Source: Topomyia yanbarensis (Eukaryota; Arthropoda; Insecta; Diptera; Culicidae). From it: a DNA stretch of 64,000 bases. Below, piece by piece: positions 21,297-33,055 of the stretch. How positions within the stretch are numbered: the stretch's first letter is position 1; every line of letters begins with the position of its first letter. The stretch is taken from assembly GCF_030247195.1 (NCBI RefSeq), contig NW_026683331.1:21001-85000 (forward strand), given 5' to 3'. The notes beneath the pieces were generated by a model, which saw only the letters and a list, made by a program, of their open reading frames with translations, was not told where the DNA came from and searched no databases. A program made the translations under genes and the position numbers.

Positions 21297-22655
21297 ACTT
21301 GCAAAAGAAAGCCAAATTTTTGCTAGAATTTTGAGATTCAAAAATATAGTTGCTCTTGGTGATGCCACGAGTATAATTATATGAGAAACCTTTTATCTCA
21401 CTACTAGATAGATTACTTGATGATCTATGAATTATTATACCCTCCAACATCCACCGCACAGTTGAACACAATGCCTAATCCAAGGGATAAATACGTGAAC
21501 TCTAGAAAAAAAATCCACTATAAAGTCAACTCACATATTATTTTGTTCATGAAGAAAACTTATATATTAATTTTTAAGAAATAATTTATATATTATTAAG
21601 GAAATTCACAAATTTTTTTCAAAATCAAATCTTTTGAATCACGAATATGTGTTTCCATACCCCGATATTCGAAATCGGTTTAATTTACCCCTAAAACACC
21701 AGTAAAGCAATACTATGAAAGTAACGGTCTCATTTTTAGTTAGTGGAAATTGGTAAGCAAAGAACAAAAATACAAAATGTTCAATATCTCCGCCGCTCAT
21801 TAACGGATTTTGACAATCTATAGCTTGTTTGAAAGGTATTTTTACAAGTTTTCTATTTCAATCTTGTTTGCCCGATTGCTTCGTTCGAAAGTTATTCGCT
21901 TAAAACACGTTTTGCTTTGACAAAGTCACCCCAGAAAGTAAACAACATATCGAAAAACAAAAATAATAGTGCCAGATGGGAGCGCTGCGCATTTCATTTG
22001 AAACTAGTTTCATTAAGATCGGCTCAGTCATTGCTGAGATAATTACATGACATTTTGTACATACACACATACACACAGTTCGTTGACAATTTAGCTCCTG
22101 AAAAATGCTTCCTGATCTTCTATCGCTAAGAAACCTGCTATGACGAAATTCTTCGAATCACCGTTCGTTTTTTGCTCGGTGTTGGTGAAATGGACTTGGC
22201 TATCTGAAGCTAAATAATATGATTCACGAAAAAGAATCAATAACAACTCCATAAATATTAAAAGAGACCAAACGCGATTTATTGTTTTCAAAGACAGTCT
22301 GATTGAAGCAACTAGATGTCACTTTCTACGATTGAATTGTGTCAAGAAATGAATTCGTTGTATTCGGTATTTCCTCATTTTCTTAATTTTAGCCTCATGG
22401 ATATGATATATCTGGCAAAGAAGTCGTGACCACCACCACCCCCTTCCCCTCATTCACTCTTTGCCTACCGACTGGATCCGCCTATGACGAACTTAGTTTG
22501 CAGTTGGAGTTAGCAGCACCCTCTCAGATTTTATTGAAACTTTCTGTACATGAGAACTTTGTCATAAAAACCCACTTTGCATACTTTGCTTTTTCAAAAA
22601 TGATCTAGACTGTCTTTTGCAAAGGGTCAAACTTTTTAACCATTTTTTTCAAATG
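21297..22655. other. No gene; one diverged CA-type repeat copy
   Basis: About 21780-22110 is a short repeat related in plan to the 1.2 kb units: a TTTCATTTGAAACTAGTTTC block, GATCGGCTCAGTCATTGCTG, then ACATACACACATACACACA. The remainder, including 22.1-22.6 kb, shows nothing recognisable; CCACCACCACCCCCTTCCCC at 22.43 kb is a C-rich patch. Confidence 0.5.
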
Positions 22656-23085
22656 GCTATAGTCTAAAAATGACAAATCTTACAAAAAATGTTGCAGGAG
22701 TGGTTTTCACAAAATTAGTTAACTTTTTGAATAAAAATATTGAAAAAAATCTTCATCGACTCCTACACTGAAAAATATCGATTTTAAAAATTTATGGTCG
22801 ATTTACAAAAAACAAACCATCTTTGATTTGGATGAAATTTTGTTCCAAGATAGGTAATTATGTTTCCTATCTACCGTCAAAAATTAAAGTTGGGCACATT
22901 TAAGGAAAAAAAGTTATTTGAAAAAATTTTTCCTTGTCCAGACTGAATTCATTTTTACAGTGTATTTTTATCGAAAACTAAACCAATGAAAGTCATAATC
23001 ATCTCAGAATCCAATTTCCCAGCTGCTAGTGGCCTGATACATGAAAAAAGTATCAGTAACCAATTTGGTATATATTCATAACAAA
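22656..23085 (+). repeat. Repeat Z, copy 1
   Basis: A stretch of about 430 bases whose inverted relative is at 39265-39690. Shared words include ATCGACTCCTACACTGAAAA (here), GATTTTAAAAATTTA, and AAAGTCATAATCATCTCAGA near 22990. It contains CACTGAAAAA-type ends often seen at mosquito MITE tips, but I could not fix both termini. Confidence 0.7.
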
Positions 23086-23099
23086 CTTGAATGAGGGCA

Positions 23100-24290
23100 A
23101 ATATCAGCCATTTAACATTATCGATATATGCGAAATTTAATTAAATATCACTTGGCCGTGTACCAAGAAGTATTTTGTATATGTACCCGCCCGGGAAGTA
23201 GAGATTGATGGTGTAGTCTCCAACAGGGGCCTTAATTGCGAAGTATGGGGTTCTCTCCTTTAAGAACCCTTTGCTTCGGCCAGTGAAAATTCTGGAAATT
23301 CAAGCAATTGCGTTCAGGAAAAATCAAGGAGTGTATGAAAACAACTTATTTTCTATCAGCGTTATTTCGAACCTTTCGCCAAATCTGCTCTTCCAATCTT
23401 TGTTCTTTTGGACGGGGCTAGTCTACCTGTTCGCCTTTTTGTGCCGCGAGGCATGAACTGCCGTTGTTGCAAACAATTGGGCCTATAGCGGCTTATTGTA
23501 GAAACAAGGCACGCTGTGGAAAATGCGAAGAGAATCATGAAAAGTTTTCCTACTGGTGAAGAGACTCCGCATGATCGCTTGACATATCCCGCATATAAAT
23601 TATGTGGGGACAAAATGAAATATTCTTTTAAGGAACGCTCCGATTAGAAAAGCAAAAGAGCGCTACGCCACCGACAACGACAAATTTCTACGTTTCCTTG
23701 TACACTAAAGAGTGAGAGTTTGACCATCCCATCGTGGGAACATCTTCTAATGTGCCTATAAATTTCCGAAAGAGAAAAATAAGTTTTCTCTCCTACGCTT
23801 CCTCGTAAAGACCGGAGAGTGTCCCTTGAAGGGGGCTGTTACAAAACCGAAGTAGGTGGTTCCTGGTCTCGGTAATCTTAGAAACTAGCAGGAATTTCCA
23901 CATGGGACATCAAAAACCCAAAGTGTCCCTATATTTCAGTTCCTACATTTTCCCCCAGGTTTTACACAATGCATTTGCACTACGATTATAGGTCAGACGA
24001 AACGAGCACTCGACGCGAACAACCGTGAACAGTCTCCTACTTTGTGGTGGCCAGAGACTGCTTAGAATTGTACGCGAAAGGGACTTGTGAACTTGTCGGA
24101 TCGCCCAAATTTTTCCCAATATACGCGACGCTACAAATGCAAATGAAAAACTTGATGAAAGCTGAAAAACGCGATTATTGGCACCGGGCCGTCGAGGGAT
24201 TAACGGACGGATCATCAGAGAAACAATTTTTCGTCTGGTGGCTAGGGCCTACGTCGTGTATTCGATTCATCCTGTTATTGTAATACTCGG
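23100..24290 (+). pseudogene. I-clade-like non-LTR copy 3 (ORF1 plus ORF2 linker)
   Basis: This plus-strand relative of copy 2 is not split by a Tc1 element, so it serves as the empty site. Successive reading frames keep V-Y-V-P-A-R-E-V-E-I-D-G-V-V-S (about 23190-23235) and S-V-K-I-L-E-I (about 23280). Then comes C-x-C-C-K-Q-L-G with degraded zinc knuckles (about 23455-23600), P-A-Y-K-L-C-G-D-K-M-K, and the ORF1 tail. At 24130-24200 ORF2 linker residues N-L-M-K-A-E-K-R-D-Y-W follow. As in copy 4 the apurinic-endonuclease domain is not found between them. It ends near 24290, before any RT motif. Many stops; non-functional. Confidence 0.75.
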
Positions 24291-24344
24291 AACTTTCGTC
24301 ATATGATGACAGCTATGCATCGCTTTTATGCTAATTATTATTAG

Positions 24345-24532
24345 AGTTTTCGATTGAAAGAACTGGTGTAGTTTTCTGCACTGAAATTGCACTTTTCTTG
24401 CAGAAGTGTTGTCAAAACACCGACACCATGTTCCATTGATTGGAACTGCAATAAAAAAGTGCAATTCCAGTGCAATTTCGGGGCAGATATTTGGCACCGA
24501 AAATTTTGTCGGTGGAGCCAGTGCACTCACTA
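24345..24532 (+). repeat. Hairpin repeat X, copy 1
   Basis: Starts GAGTTTTCGATTGAAAG. Two opposing arms contain GAAATTGCACTTTTCTTGCAG and its partner CTGCAATAAAAAAGTGCAATT, so the transcript or single strand can fold. An inverted copy is at 30970-31168. Confidence 0.75.
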
Positions 24533-25110
24533 ATAGGGTTTTCGATTGATGGCACTGACACCACGCCAGTGTTTTGCACTGGCACGGTGCCAATGGAACA
24601 CTCCAGCGCAAATCGAGTGCAGGCATGAATGTGTGCGTGTAGATTGCTGAGCTGTCATTTAACAGCTGATGTTTGTTTGTTTACAAAATGAAGCACTTTA
24701 ATAATTAAATTTGTCTTGCTCTAAGCGAATTTTGTGCGACAGATACGAACAGTACGGGAATAAATAATCAATAGATACAGTGATTATAGTAATAAACCAT
24801 CATCATATCAAAATGTGTAGATATTTTGATGCGGCACACTCAAATCGCGTTCAACCAATGTTCAAACCGAAATATGATGATGTCCAAAATGTTTTGAACA
24901 ATTTGAATCATTGTGATAAAAGCTTATACGGGAAATTAATCAAATTCCGTACTGATCAACATGTAGAGTTGTGTCTCTTACTGCACGGTTAACTGGGGCG
25001 CTTGAAAGGAATCCGATAAGAAGGATTTCCGTATATTATGTAATTATCGCAACGTTGCGATGGTGACCGATTAGTTTGGAACTATCCCTCTAAGCGGCAC
25101 TAGTGAACAC
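24533..25110 (+). repeat. Repeat Y, copy 1
   Basis: Starts GGGTTTTCGATTGATGG, like repeat X, and includes CCAGTGTTTTGCACTGGCAC. An inverted relative lies at 38160-38692; matching words run throughout, for example AACATGTAGAGTTGTGTCTC, GTAATTATCGCAACGTTGCG and GGCACTAGTGA. The open frame at 24780-24992 (plus) lies inside the repeat and is broken in the other copy, so I do not call it a gene. Confidence 0.75.
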
Positions 25111-26290
25111 ATAGGAAGGAGATGATGTTTTCAAAAAAGTTTTTGAGTACCTACGTATTATTATTAGAATTAACATGCCAGGCAGCCCTAGTGCCCTCCC
25201 CAATGTTGAGGGGTTTGACGGTATTGCATACATCATCAAGCATATTGCGTACATCAGACAATTGCTTTAAGATGGTTATTGCATTACGCCTCGATAGTGG
25301 TGCATCGAGGAGATCGAGAGGGCTTATGCGCCTTTTTTATGTTCTATGTTTCTTCATACTCTGCACCTGCGCATGCAAACGCTCAACCACTGGTCTGTGC
25401 GCGGTGACGTGGCCAACTGGCGGGTTTACGTGGATTTACTTTTGCTATGTGCCGTGTTTGCAAATATTGTTCCACAATTTGATGGCGGTATTCGTGGACG
25501 GGACTCACAGTGGGAGTCACGGTCACAGAGAACAGAAGTCCATTTATCGGTCGACTTCGTCATCGTGCATATACTAATTAAATTAATTTAATAATTAAAT
25601 TAAATTAATAAATACATAAGTAGAAACCTATTGGTCACAGAGAACAGAAGTCCATCTTCAGTATTCAACTTGTGTAAAATCTCTAACGGTTTCGAAGGTA
25701 GTTGGGATATCCAAACCAGGTGCGCTACTGTCGTCATGTTTTTTTATGGCTGAGTTCGACAGAATTGACAGCGGTTATTCATCAACCCAGTCAAACCAGG
25801 TCAGCGTGGCAAGCAGAAAGTTAGCAAAAGTTGAGCAAAGCGAAATTGATGCTGGCAGAGTTTCTGCGAGCATTTTGCGCGATTTGTGCGAGAATTCTGG
25901 CAACGAATTCGCTCAAATGCAACAATTGTTTCTGACAGAAGCGGTTAAACCAACCGATGCTGCTCACTTTTATCCAGAATCCAGTTAGAAATGTACGGAC
26001 AAGATCTCAGCACGCTTCCTGCCACATCTTTGTCATATGTTTTGCCCGATTCGTGCTAAATTCTACCATTTGGTTCTATTCATTCGGAAAGGTCGGAAGG
26101 GATAAATTAGGGTATTAAATTTACCTACGCACGTGAGTCATCCATTCCCGACCAGCATGATGAAAGTCTAACAGCATGCAATTGTCGTTAATGGTAAATA
26201 TACAACATTTGCTGCATTTAGACGAGTTTGATTACATGTTACATGTTTTTTTCCTATTCTACTTCATTAGTCTGTACTTTTGCACATCTA
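25111..26290. other. No identified gene; orphan open frame 25746-25988
   Basis: The plus-strand frame 25746-25988 encodes 80 residues, hydrophilic and Ser/Gln-rich near the start with a short helical-looking middle; I do not recognise it. It has no visible splice signals or partner exons that I can defend. The minus-strand stretch around 25155-25330 also reads open for about 55 codons without a recognised motif. Either may be a transposon or host-gene remnant. Confidence 0.35.
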
Positions 26291-26293
26291 TTA

Positions 26294-27436
26294 GGGGAGA
26301 CCGGGGCTAGTTGGCGGTGTTTTCAGTTTTCAATTTTTACAGCTTTAATGTAGGTATATATTGCAAAATATAACACGCGGCATGAAAGAGCAGACTGTTG
26401 GCAATATCTCTGATTTTTTAAAAGAATTTGATGCATTTTCTCCTTTTTTAGTGACGCGGAAAACCCGCCAACTTACCCCGGCCCCGGGGTAAGTTGGCGG
26501 TATGTGAGGATATGCCAAAAACTAAGCAGTCAAATGGAGATTCAATTACCTCAAAGGTCCTTTTGGAACGTGGTGAATGTTTTTTGAATTGAATTAATAT
26601 ATTGTCTTCGAACGATGCTCATACGGTGGTAGTTCAAATCGATTTAGCCAGGGAAGCCGTCGAAGGGCATACCGGACGAAGCTCTTTTGCACCCGTTCTA
26701 TGCGATTAATGTGTACGGTGTGATACGGGGCCCAAACGATAACTCCATACTCTAGAATGCTGCGTACCAGACTGATGTACAGTGCCTTCAGGTAGTAGGC
26801 GTCGTCGTCTTTTCGAGAAAACTGTATATTACCCGACATTTGCTATTATATTTCAATTTCAATACCCCAGCATTTTGAGTTTGACGCTTACTCCCTATTC
26901 AAAAGCAAATTTTCGAAATTTTTCGTGTAATTGGCCGGAATAAATGTCTCCTACATTGGCGAGATACACAAGAAAAAGATTTTCTTACTTTAGAGTTAAT
27001 TCCAGAAATAAAAAATTTTGATAACTTTTTTGCACTGTAAATAGTACCGCCAACTTGCCCCGCGTGCAACACCGTCAACTTATCCCAACCGCATATTTTA
27101 TTAAAAACTATTTAAAAAATACCTTTTGTTTGTGGATAGATGTAATATCTATACGGATACTGCAAGCTCTTTTCACGCGCTATCGAAAAATATAATCATT
27201 CGGGAAATAGATTGACAATCACCCTAAATACCGCAAAGTATTTAAAATTTAGAAAATTTACTTGGTATGCTCGAAAACAATCTCGCCCACAATTTCAACA
27301 AAACGAAATGTTTTGCAACAAAAACATATCGGATAATGTGTTTCACATTACTAGAGGTACACAACGAGAGGCAACGCTTTTTGTCTAATAGAAACGGAGC
27401 AACTTACCCCAACCGCCAACTAGCCCCGGGTTCCCC
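26294..27436 (+). mobile_element. MITE with GGGGCTAGTTGGCGG ends, copy 1
   Basis: The left end is GGGGAGACCGGGGCTAG then TTGGCGG; the right end, reversed, is GGGGAACCCGGGGCTAG then TTGGCGG, with TA beside both. The reverse-oriented copy at 59440-60320 is colinear over most of its length. Inside, the motif CCGCCAACTT-CCCC recurs. At 26465-26500 it forms a 17-base perfect stem, CCGCCAACTTACCCCGG, with a 2-base gap. Bases 26581-26808 are a foreign insert absent from the other copy. It encodes no transposase. Confidence 0.85.
26581..26808 (-). pseudogene. Non-LTR reverse-transcriptase C-terminal fragment inside the MITE
   Basis: The minus strand reads Y-I-S-L-V-R-S-I-L-E-Y-G then V-W-A-P-Y, I-x-R-I-E-R-V-Q-K-S-F-V-R-Y-A-L-R-R-L-P-W, and P-P-Y-E-H-R. 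This is the thumb and post-RT region of Jockey/CR1-type elements, about 70 residues only. The second MITE copy reads GAATGT-CTTTTCGAG without it, so the insertion limits are exact to a few bases. No poly-A tail or clear target duplication is visible. The open frame runs on a few codons into the MITE (to 26839), which is chance. Confidence 0.8.
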
Positions 27437-27569
27437 TAGTTTGTTTTTCCATTACTGATGTATACCAAAATAGTATCGGTCCATTTATATACTTCTAATC
27501 AAGCTCTTTGCATCTTTTTTCGGCATGTTATGATTATTTTTATTGGTATATCTCTACTATACGCTATCT

Positions 27570-29110
27570 ATACTCATATAGTTATAAACGCGCGTGGCCT
27601 TCGCGATAATACAAACCTGGCCACAAACGCGACCATGCAATTGCAATAATCCACAAATACTTACGCCGGCGATTTCGCCTACATGAAAAAAACCCCGGTA
27701 GTTAAGTAAACATAGCATCTTTAAACTTCCAAACGCGGTCTTCAACATTAACCCACCACTCGCGTGATCATGAAACGGTCACGTCCGGAAGTCTTACCTC
27801 GGTTCTAACAGTCTGAACTAATGTCTTCAGTCGAACCAATCAAAAAAGTGACGCTTATATTCACTAAACAACACGTTCCATGGTGACATGACCTGGAGCT
27901 CTAGTGATATGGGAAACGGACTCTCTTCTACCATCTGTACCATACATTAAAAATTAAACATCAGATTCACGGTTCGCGCGCGATCGAACAAGAATACACG
28001 CTATATTATTATAAAATCGAAATTATACACGCGAAGTCACATACACGTGAAAAACACGTTAATTTACAAATGTTTGAGCCCTTCGCGACCATCCGCGGCA
28101 CCTACACCCGCTATCTCATAAACATGATAACATCCCGATGATAAAGTGAATGTCTCAGCTCAAATAAATTTTCAAACGCGGTCTCAAGCGTGAATCTAAA
28201 CACTCTGCGGTCGCACGATCATGAGTCGGTCATTTCCGAATGTTTCTATCCTTGATCTCAGAAGATTAGGTCCATGCCTTCAATTGGACCAATTAAAAAA
28301 AGAAAGCTCTCATATCCACTGGACACTACATTACATGGCGACATGACCGAGGACTCTAGTGATATTGGGTAATTTACTCCCTGTCAGAATGTGAATTGTA
28401 CACCGAAAACTAACTATCAGAATGAAGGTCCGCGTGACCATCCAAGAACGCACGCGTATATAGGAATGGCCACACGGTTACAAAATCCAGTTTTGAACAC
28501 GCGAAGTCACATGAACGCTAGCAAACGTGACAAACACGTTAACATACCAACGCTTAAGCCCTTTGCGATTAACAACGCACACCTGTGTTCGCGATCGCGC
28601 AAACTTAGTAACACCCTGGTAATAAGGAGAACGTTTTAACACTTACGAAGTTTCAAACGCTGTCTCAAACGCGAACCTACAAACATCCGTTTTCGCGCGC
28701 TCGTGAATCGATCACATCCGGAAACCATTACTCTCTGTCCTAACTTAGGTCCATACATTGAGTAGAACCAATCAAAATATACAGCTCATATCCACTGGAC
28801 AACACGTTCCATGGCGACATCACTGGCAACTCTAGTGATATGGAAGATCTCACTTTCTTTTAGCATCTGAGCCGTACACCAGAAATAAAGTATTAGATGC
28901 ACGATCTGCGCGCGATTATCCAAGAACACACGCGAAAGGCACACTGTTATAAAATAGAATTTATACACGCGAAGTTACATACACGTTAGCACACGCGACA
29001 TTCAAACGCACACGCGATCGAAGACGTTAACCTATAAATGCTCGAGCCCTTCGCGATGATCGCGAGTCCCTACACCCGCACATACCTGAACCGCACAATG
29101 AATATCACAT
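27570..29110. repeat. Diverged tandem repeat, about four units of ~483 bp
   Basis: Landmark word with GAGCCCTTCGCGA or equivalent: CGTGGCCTTCGCGATAA near 27593, GAGCCCTTCGCGACC near 28076, AAGCCCTTTGCGATT near 28556, GAGCCCTTCGCGATG near 29044. Spacing is 480-488. Other landmarks recur in each unit: CAAACGCGGTCT, GACAACACGTTCCATGG, TCTAGTGATAT, ACACGCGAAGT-ACAT. Units differ substantially, so this is an old array. CGCG words are unusually frequent for this AT-rich window. No coding sequence. Confidence 0.85.
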
Positions 29111-30965
29111 TCAGCATCACGGCCCGCTACAATTAGCCTAAAGCAGTGTTTTAGTGGGTGCCATTGCCTGTCTCGTCTGCAAATTGTAGTATGTGATTCT
29201 GACGGGGAGTTCTTCCGAGAACCTAGCTCTACAGCTCCAGTAGGACAACTCTCGAAAAAAATTGCAACTGTATAAATATCGCTTAAAGTAAAGATTTTAA
29301 TAATTGAATTCATTTTATTCTGCTTACCTTTTTTAATTTATTTTATTAATTCTATTTCTTTTGTCTATTTGACTATTTTACTTTTTTTATTTTAAATTTA
29401 TTAATTTTATCCTTATTTTTTATATTTTATTTCATTTAATTTATTTTTTAACTTCTTTATTCATTGTATTTTATTCACCTAAGATCGTCAGTCATTGTTC
29501 GGAGTACTCGGATTATCCGACCACGATGATGATGATTACCAACCATTTCACTGCCAATCGAATCAAATCGTTCTCATAAAGCAATGTGATTGAACAAGCA
29601 AACTCACCCACAAACACCCAATTAATACTCTCGCCGAACTGAATGAAATGGTACTGTAAATAGAGAAAACCTTCTAGGAGACCGACCCGCAGACCTCGCA
29701 CTAGTTTTGTACAGTCGAAGTTGTGCGTACTGCGGTAGTTTAAACGGAATTGTGACGATCAAAGATTAACTGCGTCTATATCATATACATATTTTCAAAA
29801 CTGCAAATTATGTACACGGATAGATCCGAAAATTGTCCCCGAATTAAATTAAAAAAGAATGAGCTTGCTACTTTTTGTTGCTGCTTGCTACTTTAAATCT
29901 AATTTAGCGAAACATGTTAATTCGTGTGAATGTGAACATATTAATCTACAAATAAAAACCTTTCGCCAAACAATAGTGCTTTTTCGTGAGAATCAATTTG
30001 TTTTTATCTGCTAGGTATGAAAAGTCAATATCTTCGAAATTCCGTATGGGGCACTGATACAGATCACGAATACTGGTCGAAATAGGGGTGTATCTGTCGA
30101 TGCAATGTGAAATCAAACGGTTCCATAAAAATCTTTTTAGAATTTTTAGCATCCCCAAGAACAGCTTTAAAAAAAATCGTTGCATTATGCATATATTTAC
30201 GGGTAAAACAAATATTTGTAACAGTCATATTTGATAATAAATTCTAGCCATGCGTATTTATAATCGCCAATAAACTGAGGTGTACTCTCATGAACTTAAA
30301 TGCACCCTTGCTGGTGTATCTTCCGGATCTAGACTCGGTTGAACACTTGCCAACAAACTATCAAAAGCTTCACGACATCATTCAGTAGTACAAATTACAT
30401 CTCTCCATTCGAAGCAGCTTCACAAGCGACCGCACTGATTGTAATGACTGGGAAAGTTCCCGAAGGCCTACGGACACATTTTAGTTTCCACGATTTGTAT
30501 CAGTTTTTGCACCCACTCTACTGCAACTACCTCTACCTCCGTCACTCTACTCGGAATCGTGAACAAGCTATGGAAATTGCAGTAACCGATTTTGATTTGA
30601 TCCAGCCTATCAGTTAGGAGGAGTTTTACCACGACCCAGGGAAGATTGCTATCAGTCCGGTCAGTGGTTACGATTGTCACTGTTGATATCCTGATGGGCA
30701 TTTGTTCAGCCGTCGCAGTGTCGAACATCTCCGGAAGCGAGAAACCATCATCAGAAACTCCTTTTCACAGGTTTTTATCTGATTCAAACTAAGACTCACG
30801 AGCTTTTTGTTCTGCCCTCAGTAATTCGAATAAGCTTCCTTTCGCGACCTGAAATAAATAAAATCATCATAAAATAAAGTAAAAAATAATATTGTTACAT
30901 ACGATTTTTGATTGAACTTTTTCATGCCGCCATTTTCCAATGTTCTTTTGACGTTTACGTTGTTG
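29111..30965. other. No gene recognised; T-rich tract
   Basis: 29313-29480 is a T-rich stretch of mixed TTTTATT and TTAATTT words. Small frames at 29032-29313 and 29946-30185 (minus) and 30339-30617 (plus) show no family motif. I see no promoter or splice structure that would support a gene. Confidence 0.45.
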
Positions 30966-30969
30966 GTAT

Positions 30970-31168
30970 TGGTGCGTGCACTGGCTCCACCGACAATTTT
31001 TTCGGTGCCAAATCTCTGCCCCGAAATTGCACTGGAATTGCACTTTTTTATTGCAGTTCCTATCAATGGAACATGGTGTCGGTGTTTTGACAACACTTCT
31101 GCAAGAAAAGTGCAATTTCAGTGCAGAAAACTCCACCAGTTCCTTCAATCGAAAACTCTATAACACCA
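30970..31168 (-). repeat. Hairpin repeat X, copy 2
   Basis: Inverted relative of 24345-24532, for example CTCCACCGACAATTTTTTCG and AAACTCCACCAGTTCCTTCA. The flanks add a further inverted pair, TTTGACGTTTACGTTGTTGG near 30948 and CCAACAACGCAAACGTCAAA near 31167. So here the element sits in, or extends into, a longer foldback. Confidence 0.75.
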
Positions 31169-31339
31169 ACAACGCAAACGTCAAAACAACCCAGCCGTGG
31201 CCGCTAACAGATGTTCTTGTTGACATTCGATGTGGATCATTGAAAAATTATACGTGAAGAACGCTTTTTTCTCGAAAATTTTAGTTTTTGTTATTTGTAA
31301 TTTTATTAGTGTTAACTGTTTTTCAGGTCAAGGAAAAAT

Positions 31340-32785
31340 AACATTACATATTTTACAAATGGAAGGACTAATATACACGTCAATATTCTCTGGTTTTTGA
31401 TAGCCTTTTCAAATCTCGTTTAGTGATTTCTTGAAGCAGGTGATTGTCGGTTAATTATTTCAATTGGAAGTGCGTTCCAGCTAAGGGCTCCGTAAATCAG
31501 CACACTTTTTCTGCTGCTGGCTGTGTTCATTGGGATGTGGAATAAGCTTGTGCGCTCTGAGACGCTTTTCTGAAGATGTTCCAGGATATGTCCGGGGTAC
31601 TATTCGTAGAACCCGGCTTTAAAGCATCTTTGTAATTCTTTGAGCTGAGTTGATAAACCTGGAACATACCGTGTCACCGTATGTGAGATAAGGTACGATG
31701 ACTGCTAGCATCAGCTTCTTGCGTGTGGGTGTCGAAAGGACAGATGCGAAGCGGCGGAAGGTCCTTAATGTGCCGAATACTTTCTTTGTGATATTATTCA
31801 CCTGTGTTGCCCATTTTAAGTTGCTGTCCATTTTTAACCCTAGATTGGTGACTTCTTTGGACAGCGGGATAATCTCTCCGCAAAATGAGATCTTGCTTTG
31901 GGGTGTGATGTTACCTTGTTTGTAGAAGATTACAGCCTGGGTTTCGCGTGGGTTAGGGAAAAGTTTGTTGGTCGCTGTTCACTGTTCGATTGCGTTGAGA
32001 TCAGCATTTAATATATTGATCATATTTTCAACATATTGCACCGGGCCGGAAATGTAGATTTTCATGTCGTCGGCGTACAGGTGGTATTCGCAGCGTAGAA
32101 TTTCAGGCATGCTATTAATATATAGGGAAAATAACAGTGCACTGAGGTAGAATCCTTGGGGAGTTCCATCTGTAAGTACTCTCTCCGCTGACTTCTTCCT
32201 ATCTTCTTTGACAAGCTGAGTACGGTGCTTCATGTATGATGTCAACAGGTCGCATGCATCAGCATAGAAACCAAACTCTTCTAGCTTTTTGCGGAGTATC
32301 CGGTGACTTACGCAGTTGAAAGCAAGCGACAGGTCGACAAGAACCATCACAGTACAGTTGCCTTTGTCTAGGTTGATATAGATATCGTGTACGACTTTTG
32401 TTAGGGCGGTGCTAGTATTATGACGTTTTTGATATCCTGATTGATGTTTGGCAAGCAGCTGTACTGCCGTGATATGCATAACAGTCTCACCTGCATAGGA
32501 AATCCATAGCAAATGGGACTGTTATGCGTATCACGGCAGTGTAGTTGATGGTAGTCCAGAAAGCTATAGATCTGGTCGAGCAGAATTTTCTCGAATATTT
32601 TAGAGATGGCTGGGAGGACACTAATTGGTCGATAGTCTTTTGGCTCGACGTGATTGACAGATTTCGGAATCGGCTATGAAGGCCGTTTTTCAGATTTGCG
32701 GAAACCTGCGACTATCGATTATCGCATTGAAGAGGTGAACGAGGATCGGACTGATGTGAGGGCCTAATAGCTCGACAAATGAGAT
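31340..32785 (-). pseudogene. CR1/L2-group non-LTR reverse transcriptase
   Basis: Minus-strand RT with, in order: Q-S-G-Y-Q-K-R-H-N-T-S-T-A-L, L-V-D-L-S-L-A-F-N (the usual catalytic segment, here F-N rather than F-D), and G-T-P-Q-G-F-Y-L-S-A-L-L-F. Then come Y-H-L-Y-A-D-D-M-K-I-Y with the catalytic Asp pair (about 32049-32085), and further down G-L-K-M-D-S-N-L-K-W. The C-terminal block K-S-V-L-I-Y-G-A-L-S-W-N-A-L-P lies near 31470. Stops occur after F-K-A-G-F-Y-E and upstream of 32512. A short inverted repeat disrupts the frame at 32465-32512. Upstream endonuclease is absent, so it is 5' truncated. It resembles CR1/L2/Kiri-type elements; the exact clade is unresolved. Confidence 0.8.
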
Positions 32786-32789
32786 AGGT

Positions 32790-33055
32790 TAGAGATGGTC
32801 GGGTGGTTTCAATTTTTTCGAACCCGAACCCGAGTGCTTAAAAATTTAAAAACCCGAACCCGGCCCGAGCCCAAAATTATAAAATTTGAAAAACACGAAC
32901 CTTTTAAAATTTAAAAACTCAAACCCGACCCGTACCCCAGAATGAAAATTCTGTAAAACCCGACCCGAACTCGAGAGTTTTAAAATTTGAAAACCCGAGC
33001 CCGACTCATACCTGAAAATTTAAAATTTGAGAAACCCGATCCGAACCCACTTTAC
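32790..33055. repeat. ACCCGA-rich degenerate minisatellite
   Basis: Starts AGAGATGGTCGGGTGG and continues with 30-50 base units combining AACCCGAACCCGA with AAAATTTAAAA. It resembles the body of a mosquito/insect repeat that begins AGAGATGGTCGGGT; only one end is evident. 33056-33324 beyond it shows nothing recognisable. Confidence 0.7.

Noticed and set aside
27570..29110. Possible CRISPR-like array
   Set aside because: Units are about 483 bases and diverged, with no short conserved repeats separated by spacers; the organism is eukaryotic.
29946..30185. 79-residue minus-strand frame with receptor-like look
   Set aside because: No transmembrane pattern or family signature that survives inspection.
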